From contig NZ_BMRZ01000003.1 of NCBI RefSeq assembly GCF_014648895.1, positions 930,001-994,000 on the forward strand: a stretch of DNA of 64,000 bases. The letters are read 5' to 3'. This document shows, piece after piece, positions 27,474-36,621 of this stretch. The notes under the pieces were generated by a model. The model did not search any database and was not told the DNA's origin. It saw only the letters and a program-made list of their open reading frames with translations. How positions within the stretch are numbered: position 1 is the stretch's first letter; each line of letters starts with the position of its first letter. Position numbers and translations under genes: made by a program. The DNA comes from Streptomyces tanashiensis. GTDB taxonomy: Bacteria; Actinomycetota; Actinomycetes; Streptomycetales; Streptomycetaceae.

Positions 27474-27509
27474 GCTGCCGGTGCCTTTCTGAGGCACCGG
27501 CAGCTTTTT
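27474..27509 (+). terminator. Intrinsic terminator after whiA
   Basis: GCTGCCGGTGCC (27474-27485) and GGCACCGGCAGC (27493-27504) form a perfect 12-bp stem with a 7-nt loop, followed directly by TTTTTC. This is a rare classical rho-independent terminator in this window. Confidence 0.9.
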
Positions 27510-27561
27510 CGTCCATCAGCGAGGCACCCTTGACAGGCCCATGAGCGCCCAAGAGCCTGGC

Positions 27562-27584
27562 GTCTGTTCACCTTCGTGACAGAC
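27562..27584. promoter_or_regulatory. Imperfect palindrome before the carboxypeptidase gene
   Basis: GTCTGTTCAC - CTTC - GTGACAGAC is a dyad with one bulged T, 17 nt upstream of the start codon of the secreted M14 protease. It shares GTTCAC with the half-sites at 19744-19842. It could be an operator or a leader hairpin. Confidence 0.35.
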
Positions 27585-27601
27585 AACAGCAAGGGGGGCT
27601 C

Positions 27602-30553
27602 ATGAGACGCAGAGCGAGATCGATCCTCGCCGCGGCTTCACTGCTGATCGCCGGAGTGGCGGCGGCACCCGTCGCCGGAGCGCAGCCGAACGACCGGGAC
27701 GGCGGCGACGCCCTCTCCGTCTGGCGCGCCGAGGTCACCAAGGAGCAGGTGCCCCTGCTCCTCGACGCCGGTGCGGACGCCCACGAACTCACGGAGCAGG
27801 TCCCGGCGAAGGGCTCCGCGACGGTCGAGCTCTTCCTCACCGACCGGCAGGCCGGGCAGCTGCGCGGCCAGGGCGTCGAGATCGCCGAGCACACCCTCAC
27901 CGCCCAGGCCGAGAAGCGGGTCGCCGCGGCGGGCGACGGCGTCTTCCGGCCGTACGGAGGTCCGAACGGCCTCAAGCGGGAGCTCCTGGACACCGCGCGG
28001 GCCAACCCCGGGCTGACCAAGGTCGTCTCCATCGGCAAGACCCTCAAGGGGCAGGACATCCTCGCCCTCAAGCTGACCAGGGGCGCCCAGCGCGCCAAGG
28101 ACGGCTCGAAGCCCGCCACGCTGTACATGTCCAACCAGCACGCGCGCGAGTGGATCACCCCGGAGATGACCCGGAGGCTGATGCACCACTACCTCGACAA
28201 CTACGGCAAGGACCCGCGGATCACCCGGATCGTCGACACGACCGAGCTGTGGTTCGTGCTCTCCGCCAACCCGGACGGCTACGACTACACACACGCCGAC
28301 CCCGCCAACCGGCAGTGGCGGAAGAACCTCCGCGACAACGACGGCGACGGGAGGACCGGCCCCGGCGACGGCGTCGACCTCAACCGCAACTTCGCCTACA
28401 AGTGGGGGTACGACAACGAGGGTTCGTCCCCCGACCCGGCGGACGAGACCTTCCGCGGCAAGGCCGCCATGTCGGAGCCCGAGACCAGGGCCCTCGACGC
28501 CTTCCAGAAGCGCATCGGCTTCGCGTACGGCATCAACTACCACTCGGCCGCACAGCTCCTGCTGTACGGCGTGGGCTGGCAGGTCGCCACCGACACCCCC
28601 GACGACGTGGCCCTCAAGGCCCTCGCCGGCACCCCGCAGAACTCCGCCGTGCCCGGCTACCGCCCGCAGGTCTCCTCGGAGCTGTACATCACCAACGGCG
28701 AGGCGGACGGCCACGCCGCCAACGTCAACGGCATGCAGATGTTCACCCCGGAGATGTCGACCTGCGCGACCGCCTCCCGCGTCGACCCGAACGACGCCTG
28801 GAACCCGGCCGACTGCGCCTCCGTCTTCACCTTCCCGGACGACGAGAAGCTGATCCAGGCCGAGTTCGCCAAGAACATCCCCTTCGCGCTCGCCGTCGCC
28901 GAGACCGCCGCCCACCCGGACCGGCCCGTCTCCCCGGTCGGCATCGACGCCCCCGACCTCACCCCGAAGACCTTCACCACCTCCTACGCCCGCGGCGGGG
29001 AGCAGGAGGTCGCCGTCACCGCCCGCAAGTCGCTGCGCGCCAAGACCCTGAAGTACCGGATCAACGGCGGCCGCACCCACAGCGAGGAGCTGGAGGCCTG
29101 GAAGGGCGGCGAGACGTTCGGCGGCGACGACAACCTCTACTTCGACGAGTACCGCGCCGAGGTCGAGGACGCCCGCCCCGGCGACTCCGTCGAGGTCTGG
29201 TTCACCGCCCGCACCCGTGAGGGCCGGGCCACCGCCTCCGCCCCCTTCACGTTCAAGGTGGCCGAGCGCCCCCGCGGCGACGTGCTCGTCCTCGCCGACG
29301 AGGGCGGCACCACCGCCGCCCGGCACACCGCCGCGTACGTGAAGGCGCTCGCCGACAACAAGCGCGGGGCGGCCGTCTGGGACGTCGCCACCCAGGGGAC
29401 GCCGGACGCCCTCGGCGTGCTCTCCCACTTCCGCACCGTCGTCTGGTACACCGGCGCCGAGCGCCCGTCGGGCGCCGCCCAGCTGGCCGTCCGCGCCTAC
29501 CTCAACGAGGGCGGCAAGCTGATCAACGCCGGTGAGAAGTCCGGCGGTCTCACCGAGGTCGGTCTCGCCGAGACCAACGACTTCGCCCAGTACTACCTCG
29601 GCGCCTACCACCGCGCGGGCCTCAAGAACCCGCCCGCCTTCTCCGGCACGGGCGCCTTCGCGGGCACCGGCGCGTCGCTCGCCGCCGCCGACGACAACCC
29701 GCTCGACAACGCGGGCGCCTACACCGTCACCTCGGACACCCTGAAGCCCAAGGACTTCCCGCAGTTCGCGAGCAGCGCCTCCGCGGGCGACTACCCGGGC
29801 ATCCGCACCCCCTTCGAGCCCGCCGAGGGCTCGACCTTCGCGGCCGTCAAGCACGCCGACGACACCTGGGCCCGGCTCGCCAGGACCGTCGACCTCACCG
29901 GCGTCGCCGCCGCGTCGCAGCCGCGCCTGGACTTCCAGGTCAGCTACGACACCGAGCCCGGCTACGACAACCTCGTCGTCGAGGCCCACACCGTCGGCCA
30001 GGACGACTGGACCACCCTGCCCGACACCAACGGCGGCACCTCCGCCGAGCCCCCGGCCGACTGCGGCGAGGGCTACTACGTCCGCGGCCACCCCTTCCTC
30101 GCCCACTACCTCACCGTCGGCGAGGACGGCTGCGCGCCCACCGGCACCACCGGCGCCTGGAACGCCTTCACCGGCCCCTCCAACGGCTGGCGGCAGGCCT
30201 CCGTCGACCTGAGCGCCTGGGCCGGCAAGAAGGTCGAGCTCGCGATCTCGTACGTCTCCGACCCCGGTACGGGAGAGATGGGCGCCTTCGTCGACGACAC
30301 CCGGCTCGTCACCGGGACCACCACCGAGGCGGAGGGCTTCGAGACCTCCCTCGGCGCCTGGTCCACGCCGGGCGCTCCGGCCGGCAGCCCCGGCAACGCC
30401 GCCGACTGGACGCGCTCCTCGGCGCTCTTCCACTCCCAGGCGGCGGTCACCACCCGCGACACCGTCCTCCTCGGCTACGGCCTGGAGCACGTGCCCGGCG
30501 CGGCGGAGCGCGCACGGCTCGTCGGCCGCGCCCTCGCGGTGCTCCGACGCTGA
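27602..30553 (+). CDS. Secreted M14-family zinc carboxypeptidase, multidomain
   Basis: A 983-residue exported protease. The signal peptide (RRRARSILAAASLLIAGVAAAPVAGA) is followed by a propeptide-like region. The M14 catalytic domain lies at about 115-430. NQHAREWITPEM supplies the first His and Glu zinc ligands, VDLNRNFAYKWG the substrate-binding region, and INYHSAAQLLLYG the third zinc His. C-terminal parts include a GATase-like/flavodoxin-like segment (DVLVLADEGGTTAARHTAAYVKAL) and immune-inhibitor-A-like beta domains (RLDFQVSYDTEPGYDNLVVEAHT). Such enzymes release C-terminal amino acids from extracellular peptides. ATG follows AAGGGGGG. Monocistronic. Confidence 0.92.
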   Translation: MRRRARSILAAASLLIAGVAAAPVAGAQPNDRDGGDALSVWRAEVTKEQVPLLLDAGADAHELTEQVPAKGSATVELFLTDRQAGQLRGQGVEIAEHTLTAQAEKRVAAAGDGVFRPYGGPNGLKRELLDTARANPGLTKVVSIGKTLKGQDILALKLTRGAQRAKDGSKPATLYMSNQHAREWITPEMTRRLMHHYLDNYGKDPRITRIVDTTELWFVLSANPDGYDYTHADPANRQWRKNLRDNDGDGRTGPGDGVDLNRNFAYKWGYDNEGSSPDPADETFRGKAAMSEPETRALDAFQKRIGFAYGINYHSAAQLLLYGVGWQVATDTPDDVALKALAGTPQNSAVPGYRPQVSSELYITNGEADGHAANVNGMQMFTPEMSTCATASRVDPNDAWNPADCASVFTFPDDEKLIQAEFAKNIPFALAVAETAAHPDRPVSPVGIDAPDLTPKTFTTSYARGGEQEVAVTARKSLRAKTLKYRINGGRTHSEELEAWKGGETFGGDDNLYFDEYRAEVEDARPGDSVEVWFTARTREGRATASAPFTFKVAERPRGDVLVLADEGGTTAARHTAAYVKALADNKRGAAVWDVATQGTPDALGVLSHFRTVVWYTGAERPSGAAQLAVRAYLNEGGKLINAGEKSGGLTEVGLAETNDFAQYYLGAYHRAGLKNPPAFSGTGAFAGTGASLAAADDNPLDNAGAYTVTSDTLKPKDFPQFASSASAGDYPGIRTPFEPAEGSTFAAVKHADDTWARLARTVDLTGVAAASQPRLDFQVSYDTEPGYDNLVVEAHTVGQDDWTTLPDTNGGTSAEPPADCGEGYYVRGHPFLAHYLTVGEDGCAPTGTTGAWNAFTGPSNGWRQASVDLSAWAGKKVELAISYVSDPGTGEMGAFVDDTRLVTGTTTEAEGFETSLGAWSTPGAPAGSPGNAADWTRSSALFHSQAAVTTRDTVLLGYGLEHVPGAAERARLVGRALAVLRR

Positions 30554-30580
30554 CGGAGAGTAGTGGGGACAAAGGTCCCA

Positions 30581-30624
30581 CGGCGGCCCGTACCCGTTGG
30601 TAGGTACGGGCCGTCGGCCGTTTT
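30581..30624 (+). terminator. Terminator of the carboxypeptidase gene
   Basis: CGGCGGCCCGTACC (30581-30594) pairs with GGTACGGGCCGTCG (30603-30616), 14 bp with one G-T pair and an 8-nt loop; TTTT follows at 30621. The rest of the gap to gap1 (30625-30770) holds the gap promoter area: TAGGGT near 30693 and an A-rich stretch (CCCAAAAAACAAAAATC) in the leader. Confidence 0.75.
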
Positions 30625-30755
30625 CCCTCACTTTCCGGGCTCGTCCGGCTGCGCGGGATGTCACCGGCGGGCGGGCGGGGAGGTAGGGTCGTAAGCGGTC
30701 GGGGACATCCCAAAAAACAAAAATCTCGCCGGCGTCGATACACCGGCGTTCCTAA

Positions 30756-31781
<1,026 letters not shown>

Positions 31782-31808
31782 GCTTCAGGGCGGGTTTTCG
31801 ATGGGAGC

Positions 31809-31850
31809 AGGGCTCGGGCAGCGCAACGATGCGCTGTGCGAGCCCTGTTT
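31809..31850 (+). terminator. Long hairpin between gap and pgk
   Basis: Arms AGGGCTCG-GG-CAGCGCA (31809-31825) and TGCGCTG-TG-CGAGCCCT (31830-31846) form a 17-position stem with only a 2-nt mismatch and an ACGA loop, followed by GTTTGTGTG. It may partly terminate or stabilise the gap mRNA, allowing more gap than pgk product. Confidence 0.7.
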
Positions 31851-31886
31851 GTGTGCTCCACCGCGTACCAAGGAGTCTGTTAACAG

Positions 31887-33098
31887 ATGAAGACGATCGA
31901 CGAGCTTCTCCACGAGGGCGTCGAAGGCAAGCGCGTGTTCGTGCGTGCCGACCTCAACGTGCCGCTCGACGGCACCACCATCACCGACGACGGCCGCATC
32001 CGCGCCGTCGTCCCCACGGTCGAGGCGCTCGCCCGCGCCGGCGCCCGTGTCGTGGTCGCCTCGCACCTGGGCCGCCCCAAGGGCGCCCCGGACCCGGCCT
32101 TCTCGCTCGCCCCGGCCGCCACGCGCCTCGGTGAACTCCTCGGCGCCGAGGTGGCCTTCGCGACCGACACGGTCGGCGAGTCCGCCACCGCCACCGTCGC
32201 GGGCCTCGCCGACGGCCAGGTGGCCGTCATCGAGAACCTCCGCTTCAACGCCGGCGAGACCTCGAAGGACGACGCCGAGCGCGGCGCCTTCGCGGACGCC
32301 CTGGCCTCCCTCGCCGACCTGTACGTCGGCGACGGCTTCGGCGCCGTGCACCGCAAGCACGCCTCGGTCTTCGACCTCCCGGCGCGCCTCCCGCACGCCG
32401 CGGGCTACCTCATCGCCACCGAGGTGGGCGTCCTGAAGAAGCTCACGGAGGACGTCCAGCGGCCGTACGCGGTCGTGCTCGGCGGCTCCAAGGTCTCCGA
32501 CAAGCTCGGGGTCATCGACCACCTCCTGGAGCGCGCCGACCGCATCCTGATCGGCGGCGGCATGGCGTACACCTTCCTCAAGGCCCAGGGCCACGAGGTC
32601 GGCAGCTCGCTGCTCCAGGAGGACCAGATCCCGGCGGTGCTCGAGTACCTCAAGCGCGCCGAGGACAAGGGCGTGGAGTTCGTGCTCCCCGTCGACGTCG
32701 TGGTCTCCGCGCAGTTCCCGGACCTCAAGAGCAAGGCCCCGACCGAGCACCGCACGGTGCCCGCGGACGCCATGCCCGCCGGTTTCATGGGCCTGGACAA
32801 CGGCCCCGAGACCGACAAGCTGTACGCGTCGAAGCTCGCCGACGCCGCCACCGTCTTCTGGAACGGTCCGATGGGCGTCTTCGAGCACCCCGACTACGCC
32901 GAGGGCACCAAGGCCGTCGCCCAGGCGCTCGTCGACTCCCCGGCCTTCACGGTGGTCGGTGGTGGCGACTCCGCCGCGGCCGTCCGCACCCTGGGCTTCG
33001 ACGAGAACGCATTCGGACACATCTCGACCGGCGGTGGCGCCTCCCTCGAATACCTCGAGGGCAAGAAGCTCCCCGGCCTCGTCGCACTGGAGGACTGA
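31887..33098 (+). CDS. pgk: Phosphoglycerate kinase
   Basis: A 403-residue enzyme that makes ATP from 1,3-bisphosphoglycerate. Conserved blocks: [15 protein letters not shown] (substrate-binding start), [44 protein letters not shown], and the nucleotide-binding end NGPMGVFE and [12 protein letters not shown] at 31887 lies 11 nt after AAGGAG. tpiA follows 7 nt after the stop. Confidence 0.98.
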   Translation: MKTIDELLHEGVEGKRVFVRADLNVPLDGTTITDDGRIRAVVPTVEALARAGARVVVASHLGRPKGAPDPAFSLAPAATRLGELLGAEVAFATDTVGESATATVAGLADGQVAVIENLRFNAGETSKDDAERGAFADALASLADLYVGDGFGAVHRKHASVFDLPARLPHAAGYLIATEVGVLKKLTEDVQRPYAVVLGGSKVSDKLGVIDHLLERADRILIGGGMAYTFLKAQGHEVGSSLLQEDQIPAVLEYLKRAEDKGVEFVLPVDVVVSAQFPDLKSKAPTEHRTVPADAMPAGFMGLDNGPETDKLYASKLADAATVFWNGPMGVFEHPDYAEGTKAVAQALVDSPAFTVVGGGDSAAAVRTLGFDENAFGHISTGGGASLEYLEGKKLPGLVALED

Positions 33099-33105
33099 CC
33101 CCCTT

Positions 33106-33882
33106 ATGACCACCCGCACCCCGCTGATGGCGGGCAACTGGAAGATGAACCTCAACCACCTCGAGGCCATCGCCCACGTCCAGAAGCTCGCCTTCGCCCT
33201 GACCGACAAGGACTACGACGCCTGTGAGGTCGCGGTCCTGGTTCCCTTCACCGACCTGCGGTCCGTCCAGACCCTGATCGACGGCGACAAGCTGAAGATC
33301 AAGTACGGCGCCCAGGACATCTCGGCGCACGACTCCGGTGCCTACACCGGCGAGATCTCGGGCCTGATGCTGTCGAAGCTGAAGTGCGCCTACGTCGCCG
33401 TCGGCCACTCCGAGCGCCGCCAGTACCACGCCGAGAACGACGAGGTCTGCAACGCCAAGGTGAAGGCCGCCTTCAAGCACGGCGTGACCCCGATCCTCTG
33501 CGTCGGCGAGGGCCTGGACGTCCGCAAGGCGGGCAACCAGGTCGAGTACACCCTGGCCCAGATCGACGGCGGTCTGAAGGACGTCCCGGCCGAGCAGGCC
33601 GAGACGATCGTGATCGCGTACGAGCCGGTGTGGGCCATCGGCACCGGCGAGGTCGCCACCCCCGAGGACGCCCAGGAGGTCTGCGGGGCGATCCGCGGCC
33701 GCCTCGCGGAGCTGTACTCGCAGGAGCTGGCCGACAAGGTCCGCATCCAGTACGGCGGCTCGGTCAAGGCCGGCAACGTCGCCGCGATCATGGCGCAGCC
33801 GGACGTCGACGGCGCCCTGGTGGGCGGCGCGGCGCTGGACGCCGACGAGTTCGTCAAGATCGCGCGCTTCCGCGACCAGTGA
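33106..33882 (+). CDS. tpiA: Triosephosphate isomerase
   Basis: A 258-residue TIM barrel that interconverts dihydroxyacetone phosphate and glyceraldehyde-3-phosphate. Catalytic residues visible: Lys13 (AGNWKMN), His101 (VGHSERR) and Glu173 ([11 protein letters not shown]). Phosphate loops are [11 protein letters not shown] and GALVGGAAL. It follows pgk by 7 nt, so the two are translated together. The ribosome site (CTGGAGGACTGACC) lies within the pgk end. Confidence 0.98.
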   Translation: MTTRTPLMAGNWKMNLNHLEAIAHVQKLAFALTDKDYDACEVAVLVPFTDLRSVQTLIDGDKLKIKYGAQDISAHDSGAYTGEISGLMLSKLKCAYVAVGHSERRQYHAENDEVCNAKVKAAFKHGVTPILCVGEGLDVRKAGNQVEYTLAQIDGGLKDVPAEQAETIVIAYEPVWAIGTGEVATPEDAQEVCGAIRGRLAELYSQELADKVRIQYGGSVKAGNVAAIMAQPDVDGALVGGAALDADEFVKIARFRDQ

Positions 33883-33915
33883 GTATGCGGTAGCGGAGTT
33901 ACGTCGTACCCTTGC

Positions 33916-33941
33916 GGGGGTCGGGCAGGTGCCCGGCCCCC
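33916..33941 (+). terminator. Hairpin between tpiA and secG
   Basis: GGGGGTCGGGCA and TGCCCGGCCCCC form a 12-bp stem (one G-T pair) with a 2-nt loop 34 nt after the tpiA stop. It may end the glycolytic transcript or permit read-through into secG. Confidence 0.65.
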
Positions 33942-33973
33942 GTCCGTATAAGTCCGAGGAAGTTGGTCCAGCC

Positions 33974-34210
33974 GTGGTTATGGGGTTCTCGATCGCCCTC
34001 ATCGTCTTCAGCGGGCTGCTGATGCTGCTCGTGCTGATGCACAAGGGGAAGGGTGGCGGCCTCTCCGACATGTTCGGTGGCGGAATGCAGTCCTCCGTCG
34101 GTGGCTCCTCGGTCGCCGAGCGGAACCTGGACCGCATCACCGTCGTGGTCGGTCTGCTCTGGTTCGCCTGCATTGTGGTACTTGGTCTGCTGATGAAGTT
34201 GGACGGGTAA
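33974..34210 (+). CDS. secG: Preprotein translocase subunit SecG
   Basis: A 78-residue inner-membrane protein that assists SecYE. Two TM segments (MGFSIALIVFSGLLMLLVLM and RITVVVGLLWFACIVVLGLLM) flank the conserved loop HKGKGGGLSDMFGGGMQSSVGGSS. The GTG at 33974 is favoured over the ATG two codons later because AGGAAG at 33957 is at a workable distance. Its position behind tpiA is the standard actinobacterial order. Confidence 0.95.
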   Translation: MVMGFSIALIVFSGLLMLLVLMHKGKGGGLSDMFGGGMQSSVGGSSVAERNLDRITVVVGLLWFACIVVLGLLMKLDG

Positions 34211-34233
34211 CTCCAATCACTGGACGCGCGTTG
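34205..34233 (+). promoter_or_regulatory. Possible sigma-R-type promoter before the RbpA-family gene
   Basis: GGGTAA, 18 nt, CGTTG resembles the sigma-R pattern GGGAAT-N18-CGTTG: the -35 is 4 of 6 and the -10 is exact. It overlaps the secG stop codon. S. coelicolor rbpA is known to be sigma-R dependent, but this gene may be the paralogue, so support is moderate to weak. Confidence 0.3.
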
Positions 34234-34287
34234 GGCCTTACGTAGACTGGGGCATCTTCGAGCACCATCACGCAGGGAGTTACGACC

Positions 34288-34623
34288 GTGGCAAGTGGCA
34301 ACGCGATCCGGGGAAGCCGGGTCGGAGCGGGGCCGATGGGCGAGGCCGAGCGAGGCGAATCGGCGCCGCGCGCCCGCATCTCGTTCTGGTGCTCGAACGG
34401 GCACGAGACGCAGCCGAGCTTCGCCAGCGACGCGGCGATCCCGGAGACCTGGGACTGCCCGCGCTGCGGCTTCCCGGCAGGTCAGGACCGGGACAACCCG
34501 CCGGACCCGCCGCGCACGGAGCCGTACAAGACCCACCTCGCCTATGTGCGTGAGCGGCGCAGCGACGCCGACGGCGAGGCGATCCTCGCCGAGGCGCTCG
34601 CCAAGCTGCGGGGCGAGATCTGA
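34288..34623 (+). CDS. rbpA: RbpA-family RNA polymerase-binding protein (probably the RbpB paralogue)
   Basis: A 111-residue protein that binds RNA polymerase holoenzyme with the principal sigma factor and stabilises open complexes. The start MASGNAIRGSRVGAG matches the RbpA tail, the core zinc ligands would be Cys35, His39, Cys57 and Cys60 (FWCSNGHE, WDCPRCG), and the sigma-interaction domain is YKTHLAYVRERRSDADGEAILAEALAKLR. The usual THWDMLMERR is replaced by THLAYVRERR, and location after secG differs from the main rbpA locus I remember. Hence RbpB is likely. GTG start after CAGGGAG. Confidence 0.85.
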   Translation: MASGNAIRGSRVGAGPMGEAERGESAPRARISFWCSNGHETQPSFASDAAIPETWDCPRCGFPAGQDRDNPPDPPRTEPYKTHLAYVRERRSDADGEAILAEALAKLRGEI

Positions 34624-34642
34624 AGCGTGGTGTGACGGTGTG

Positions 34643-34691
34643 ACGAACGGGCCTTGCCCGCGAACCAGGTTCGCGGGCAAGGCCCGTTCGT
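34643..34691. terminator. Very strong bidirectional terminator, 23-bp perfect stem
   Basis: Bases 34643-34665 and 34669-34691 are exact inverted repeats (23 bp, left arm beginning ACGAACGGGCC, loop CAG). It sits between the stop of the RbpA-family gene (34623) and the stop of the convergent rpiR gene (34695). Confidence 0.9.
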
Positions 34692-34694
34692 GTG

Positions 34695-35546
34695 TCACCG
34701 GTGGTTGTCCGCTATGTGCGAGGTGAGCGCGAGGGCGGCCGTGGCCCGCGGGTAGGTCAGCTGCGCCACGCGCGCGTAGAGACAGTCCAGGATCAGCAGG
34801 ACCGAGTGACGGGTGCCGAAGCCGCCGCGCCGGAAGCCGGTCTCGGCGGAGGTCGAGCCGAGATGGATCCCGGCCGTCCGGGCGACGGGGGAGCGAGGGT
34901 CGCCGGTGACCGCGATCGTGGCCGCCCCGCGCTCCACGGCGAGCCGCAGCGGGCCCAGGACCTCCCGGGTGGCGCCCGAGTGCGAGAGGGCGACGACCGC
35001 GTCGGCGGGCGTCAGGAGGGCGGCCGAGGTCTCCGCCGCGTGCACCTCGGTCCGGGCGCGGGCGTCGCAGCCGATGCCGAAGAGCCTGGCCTCGGTCTCC
35101 AGGGCGATCACGCCGGAGCCGCCGACCCCGTAGACATCGATCCGGCGGGCCGCGGCGAGCGTCCGGGCGGCCCGGTCCAGGGCGTCGAGGTCGAGGCTCT
35201 CGGCGGTCCTGCGCAGGGCCTGGAGGTCGGCCCCGGCGACGACCGAGACGAGCCGGTCGAGCGGGTCGTCGGGGCCGATGTCCGGGCCGAGCGGCCGGGG
35301 TTCCGGGCCCTCCGCGCTCACCTGGCCCTGTTCCTTGGCGAGTTCGAGCAGCAGTCCCTGGTACGAGTCGAGGCCGAGCGCCCGGCAGAAGCGGGTGACG
35401 GTGGCCTGCGAGGTGCCGGTGCGGCGGCCCACCTCGGCGGCCGAGAGCCCGGGGACCCGGTCGGGACCGTCGAGCACCCAGGCCCCGACCTTGCGCAAGG
35501 AACCGGACATCCTGGGCAGTTCGGAGCGGATCAGTGCGGTGATCAT
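34695..35546 (-). CDS. MurR/RpiR-family transcriptional regulator
   Basis: A 283-residue repressor. The N-terminal HTH_6 domain (VPGLSAAEVGRRTGTSQATVTRFCRALG, about residues 31-58) is followed by a SIS sugar-phosphate-binding domain (ARRIDVYGVGGSGVIALETEARLFGIG, DAVVALSHSGATREVL). The effector is probably a phosphorylated sugar. The ATG at 35546 has GGAGGAA upstream and is preferred over a GTG 6 codons earlier. It diverges from a sugar-kinase gene and a SIS isomerase gene; identical-looking operator candidates precede both. Confidence 0.9.
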   Translation of the reverse strand: MITALIRSELPRMSGSLRKVGAWVLDGPDRVPGLSAAEVGRRTGTSQATVTRFCRALGLDSYQGLLLELAKEQGQVSAEGPEPRPLGPDIGPDDPLDRLVSVVAGADLQALRRTAESLDLDALDRAARTLAAARRIDVYGVGGSGVIALETEARLFGIGCDARARTEVHAAETSAALLTPADAVVALSHSGATREVLGPLRLAVERGAATIAVTGDPRSPVARTAGIHLGSTSAETGFRRGGFGTRHSVLLILDCLYARVAQLTYPRATAALALTSHIADNHR

Positions 35547-35575
35547 GCGGTGTTCCTCCGGCACGGCTCTTGTCG

Positions 35576-35597
35576 GGTGGTGAATCTATCAACCACC
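35576..35597. promoter_or_regulatory. Candidate RpiR operator 1
   Basis: The divergent region between rpiR and the kinase gene holds GGTGGT (35576-35581) and ACCACC (35592-35597) around 10 nt. On the minus strand the core reads TGGTTGATAGATTCA, which agrees at 13 of 15 positions with the core before the SIS gene. Confidence 0.6.
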
Positions 35598-35607
35598 ATG
35601 CGGACCG

Positions 35608-36570
35608 ATGGACGAATCCAGGATTCATGCGGACCCTTCGTGGGTGGTCGGGATCGACGCGGGCGGTACGCGGATCAGGGCGCGGGTCGCGGAGGTGGCG
35701 GACGGCACCGTCCGGGGCGAGGGCGCCGGCGGCGCCGGCAACGCGCTGAGCGTGGCCCCCGCCGACCTGGAGCGCCACCTCGCGGACGCCCTGCGGGAGG
35801 CCCTGCCCGAGGGCGGGGGAGCGCGGGTCCGCTCCGTCGTGGCCGGGTTCGCGGGCGGAGGAGAGGGCACCGGCCGGGAACGCGCCCGTACGGCGCTCAC
35901 CCGGGCCCTGCGTGCGGTGGGCGCCGCCCCCGCCCCGGTCGCGGTGTACGGGGACGCGGACGTCGCCTTCGCCGCCGGCCCCGGAGCCCCGGCCGACGGG
36001 CTCGTCCTGATCGCCGGGACGGGAGCCGCCGCCGCGCGCGTGGAGCGGCGCAGGGCGGTGCGGGCCGCGGACGGCGACGGCTGGCTCCTCGGGGACGCGG
36101 GCAGCGGGTTCTGGCTCGGGCGCGAGGCGCTGCGGGCGGTGCTGCGCGCCCTGGACGGCCGCGGTCCGCGCACCGCGCTCGCCGGGCCGGTGGGCGAGGT
36201 CTGCGGCGGGCTGAGCAAGGAGGCCGTCGTGCGGTACGCGTACGCGGGGCACCCGGTCCGGCTCGCCGCCCTGAGCCCTCTGGTGGTCTCCGCCGCGGCC
36301 GCCGGGGACGGGCCCGCGCGCGAGCTCCTCGACCGGGCGGCCGGGGAACTGTGCGCCACGGTCAGGGCGTTGGCGCCGGTTCCGGGGGAGCCGCTGGTGG
36401 TCACGGGCGGCCTCGTCGGTCCGGGCGGCCCGCTGCTCGGCCGGCTCGCGGACGGGGTCCGGGAGTGGGGCCTCGTCCCCGCGCCCGTGCCGGACGGGGT
36501 GGCGGGGGCGGTGGCGCTCGCGCGTCTGGCGGGGCCCCTTGACGGTGCCTCGCCGCGACTGGTTCATTGA
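35608..36570 (+). CDS. BadF/BadG-type ATPase, N-acetylglucosamine kinase-like
   Basis: A 320-residue protein of the ASKHA fold. Phosphate-1 motif VVGIDAGGTRIRARVAE (residues 13-29), phosphate-2 LIAGTGAAAARVE, and the adenosine site LVVTGGLVGPGG place it in the BadF/BadG/BcrA/BcrD family, which includes eukaryotic-type N-acetylglucosamine kinases. It may phosphorylate an amino sugar that, as the phosphate, controls the adjacent RpiR. There is no clear ribosome site before the ATG at 35608, which lies 10 nt from operator 1; a leaderless mRNA is possible. Confidence 0.82.
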   Translation: MDESRIHADPSWVVGIDAGGTRIRARVAEVADGTVRGEGAGGAGNALSVAPADLERHLADALREALPEGGGARVRSVVAGFAGGGEGTGRERARTALTRALRAVGAAPAPVAVYGDADVAFAAGPGAPADGLVLIAGTGAAAARVERRRAVRAADGDGWLLGDAGSGFWLGREALRAVLRALDGRGPRTALAGPVGEVCGGLSKEAVVRYAYAGHPVRLAALSPLVVSAAAAGDGPARELLDRAAGELCATVRALAPVPGEPLVVTGGLVGPGGPLLGRLADGVREWGLVPAPVPDGVAGAVALARLAGPLDGASPRLVH

Positions 36571-36574
36571 TTCA
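36560..36574 (+). promoter_or_regulatory. Candidate RpiR operator 2
   Basis: TGGTTCATTGATTCA overlaps the stop codon of the kinase gene and matches operator 1 (TGGTTGATAGATTCA) except at two positions. Nearby, ACTGGTTC (36558-36565) and GAACCAGT (36601-36608) form an 8-bp inverted repeat. It would place the SIS gene under the same regulator. Confidence 0.55.
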
Positions 36575-36621
36575 GAGATATCAGAAGATCAGGGTTCACC
36601 GAACCAGTGGAGGCCTTCGCC

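Noticed and set aside
27530-27535. TTGACA as a -35 box of the M14 protease promoter
   Set aside because: No acceptable -10 hexamer lies 16-19 nt downstream.
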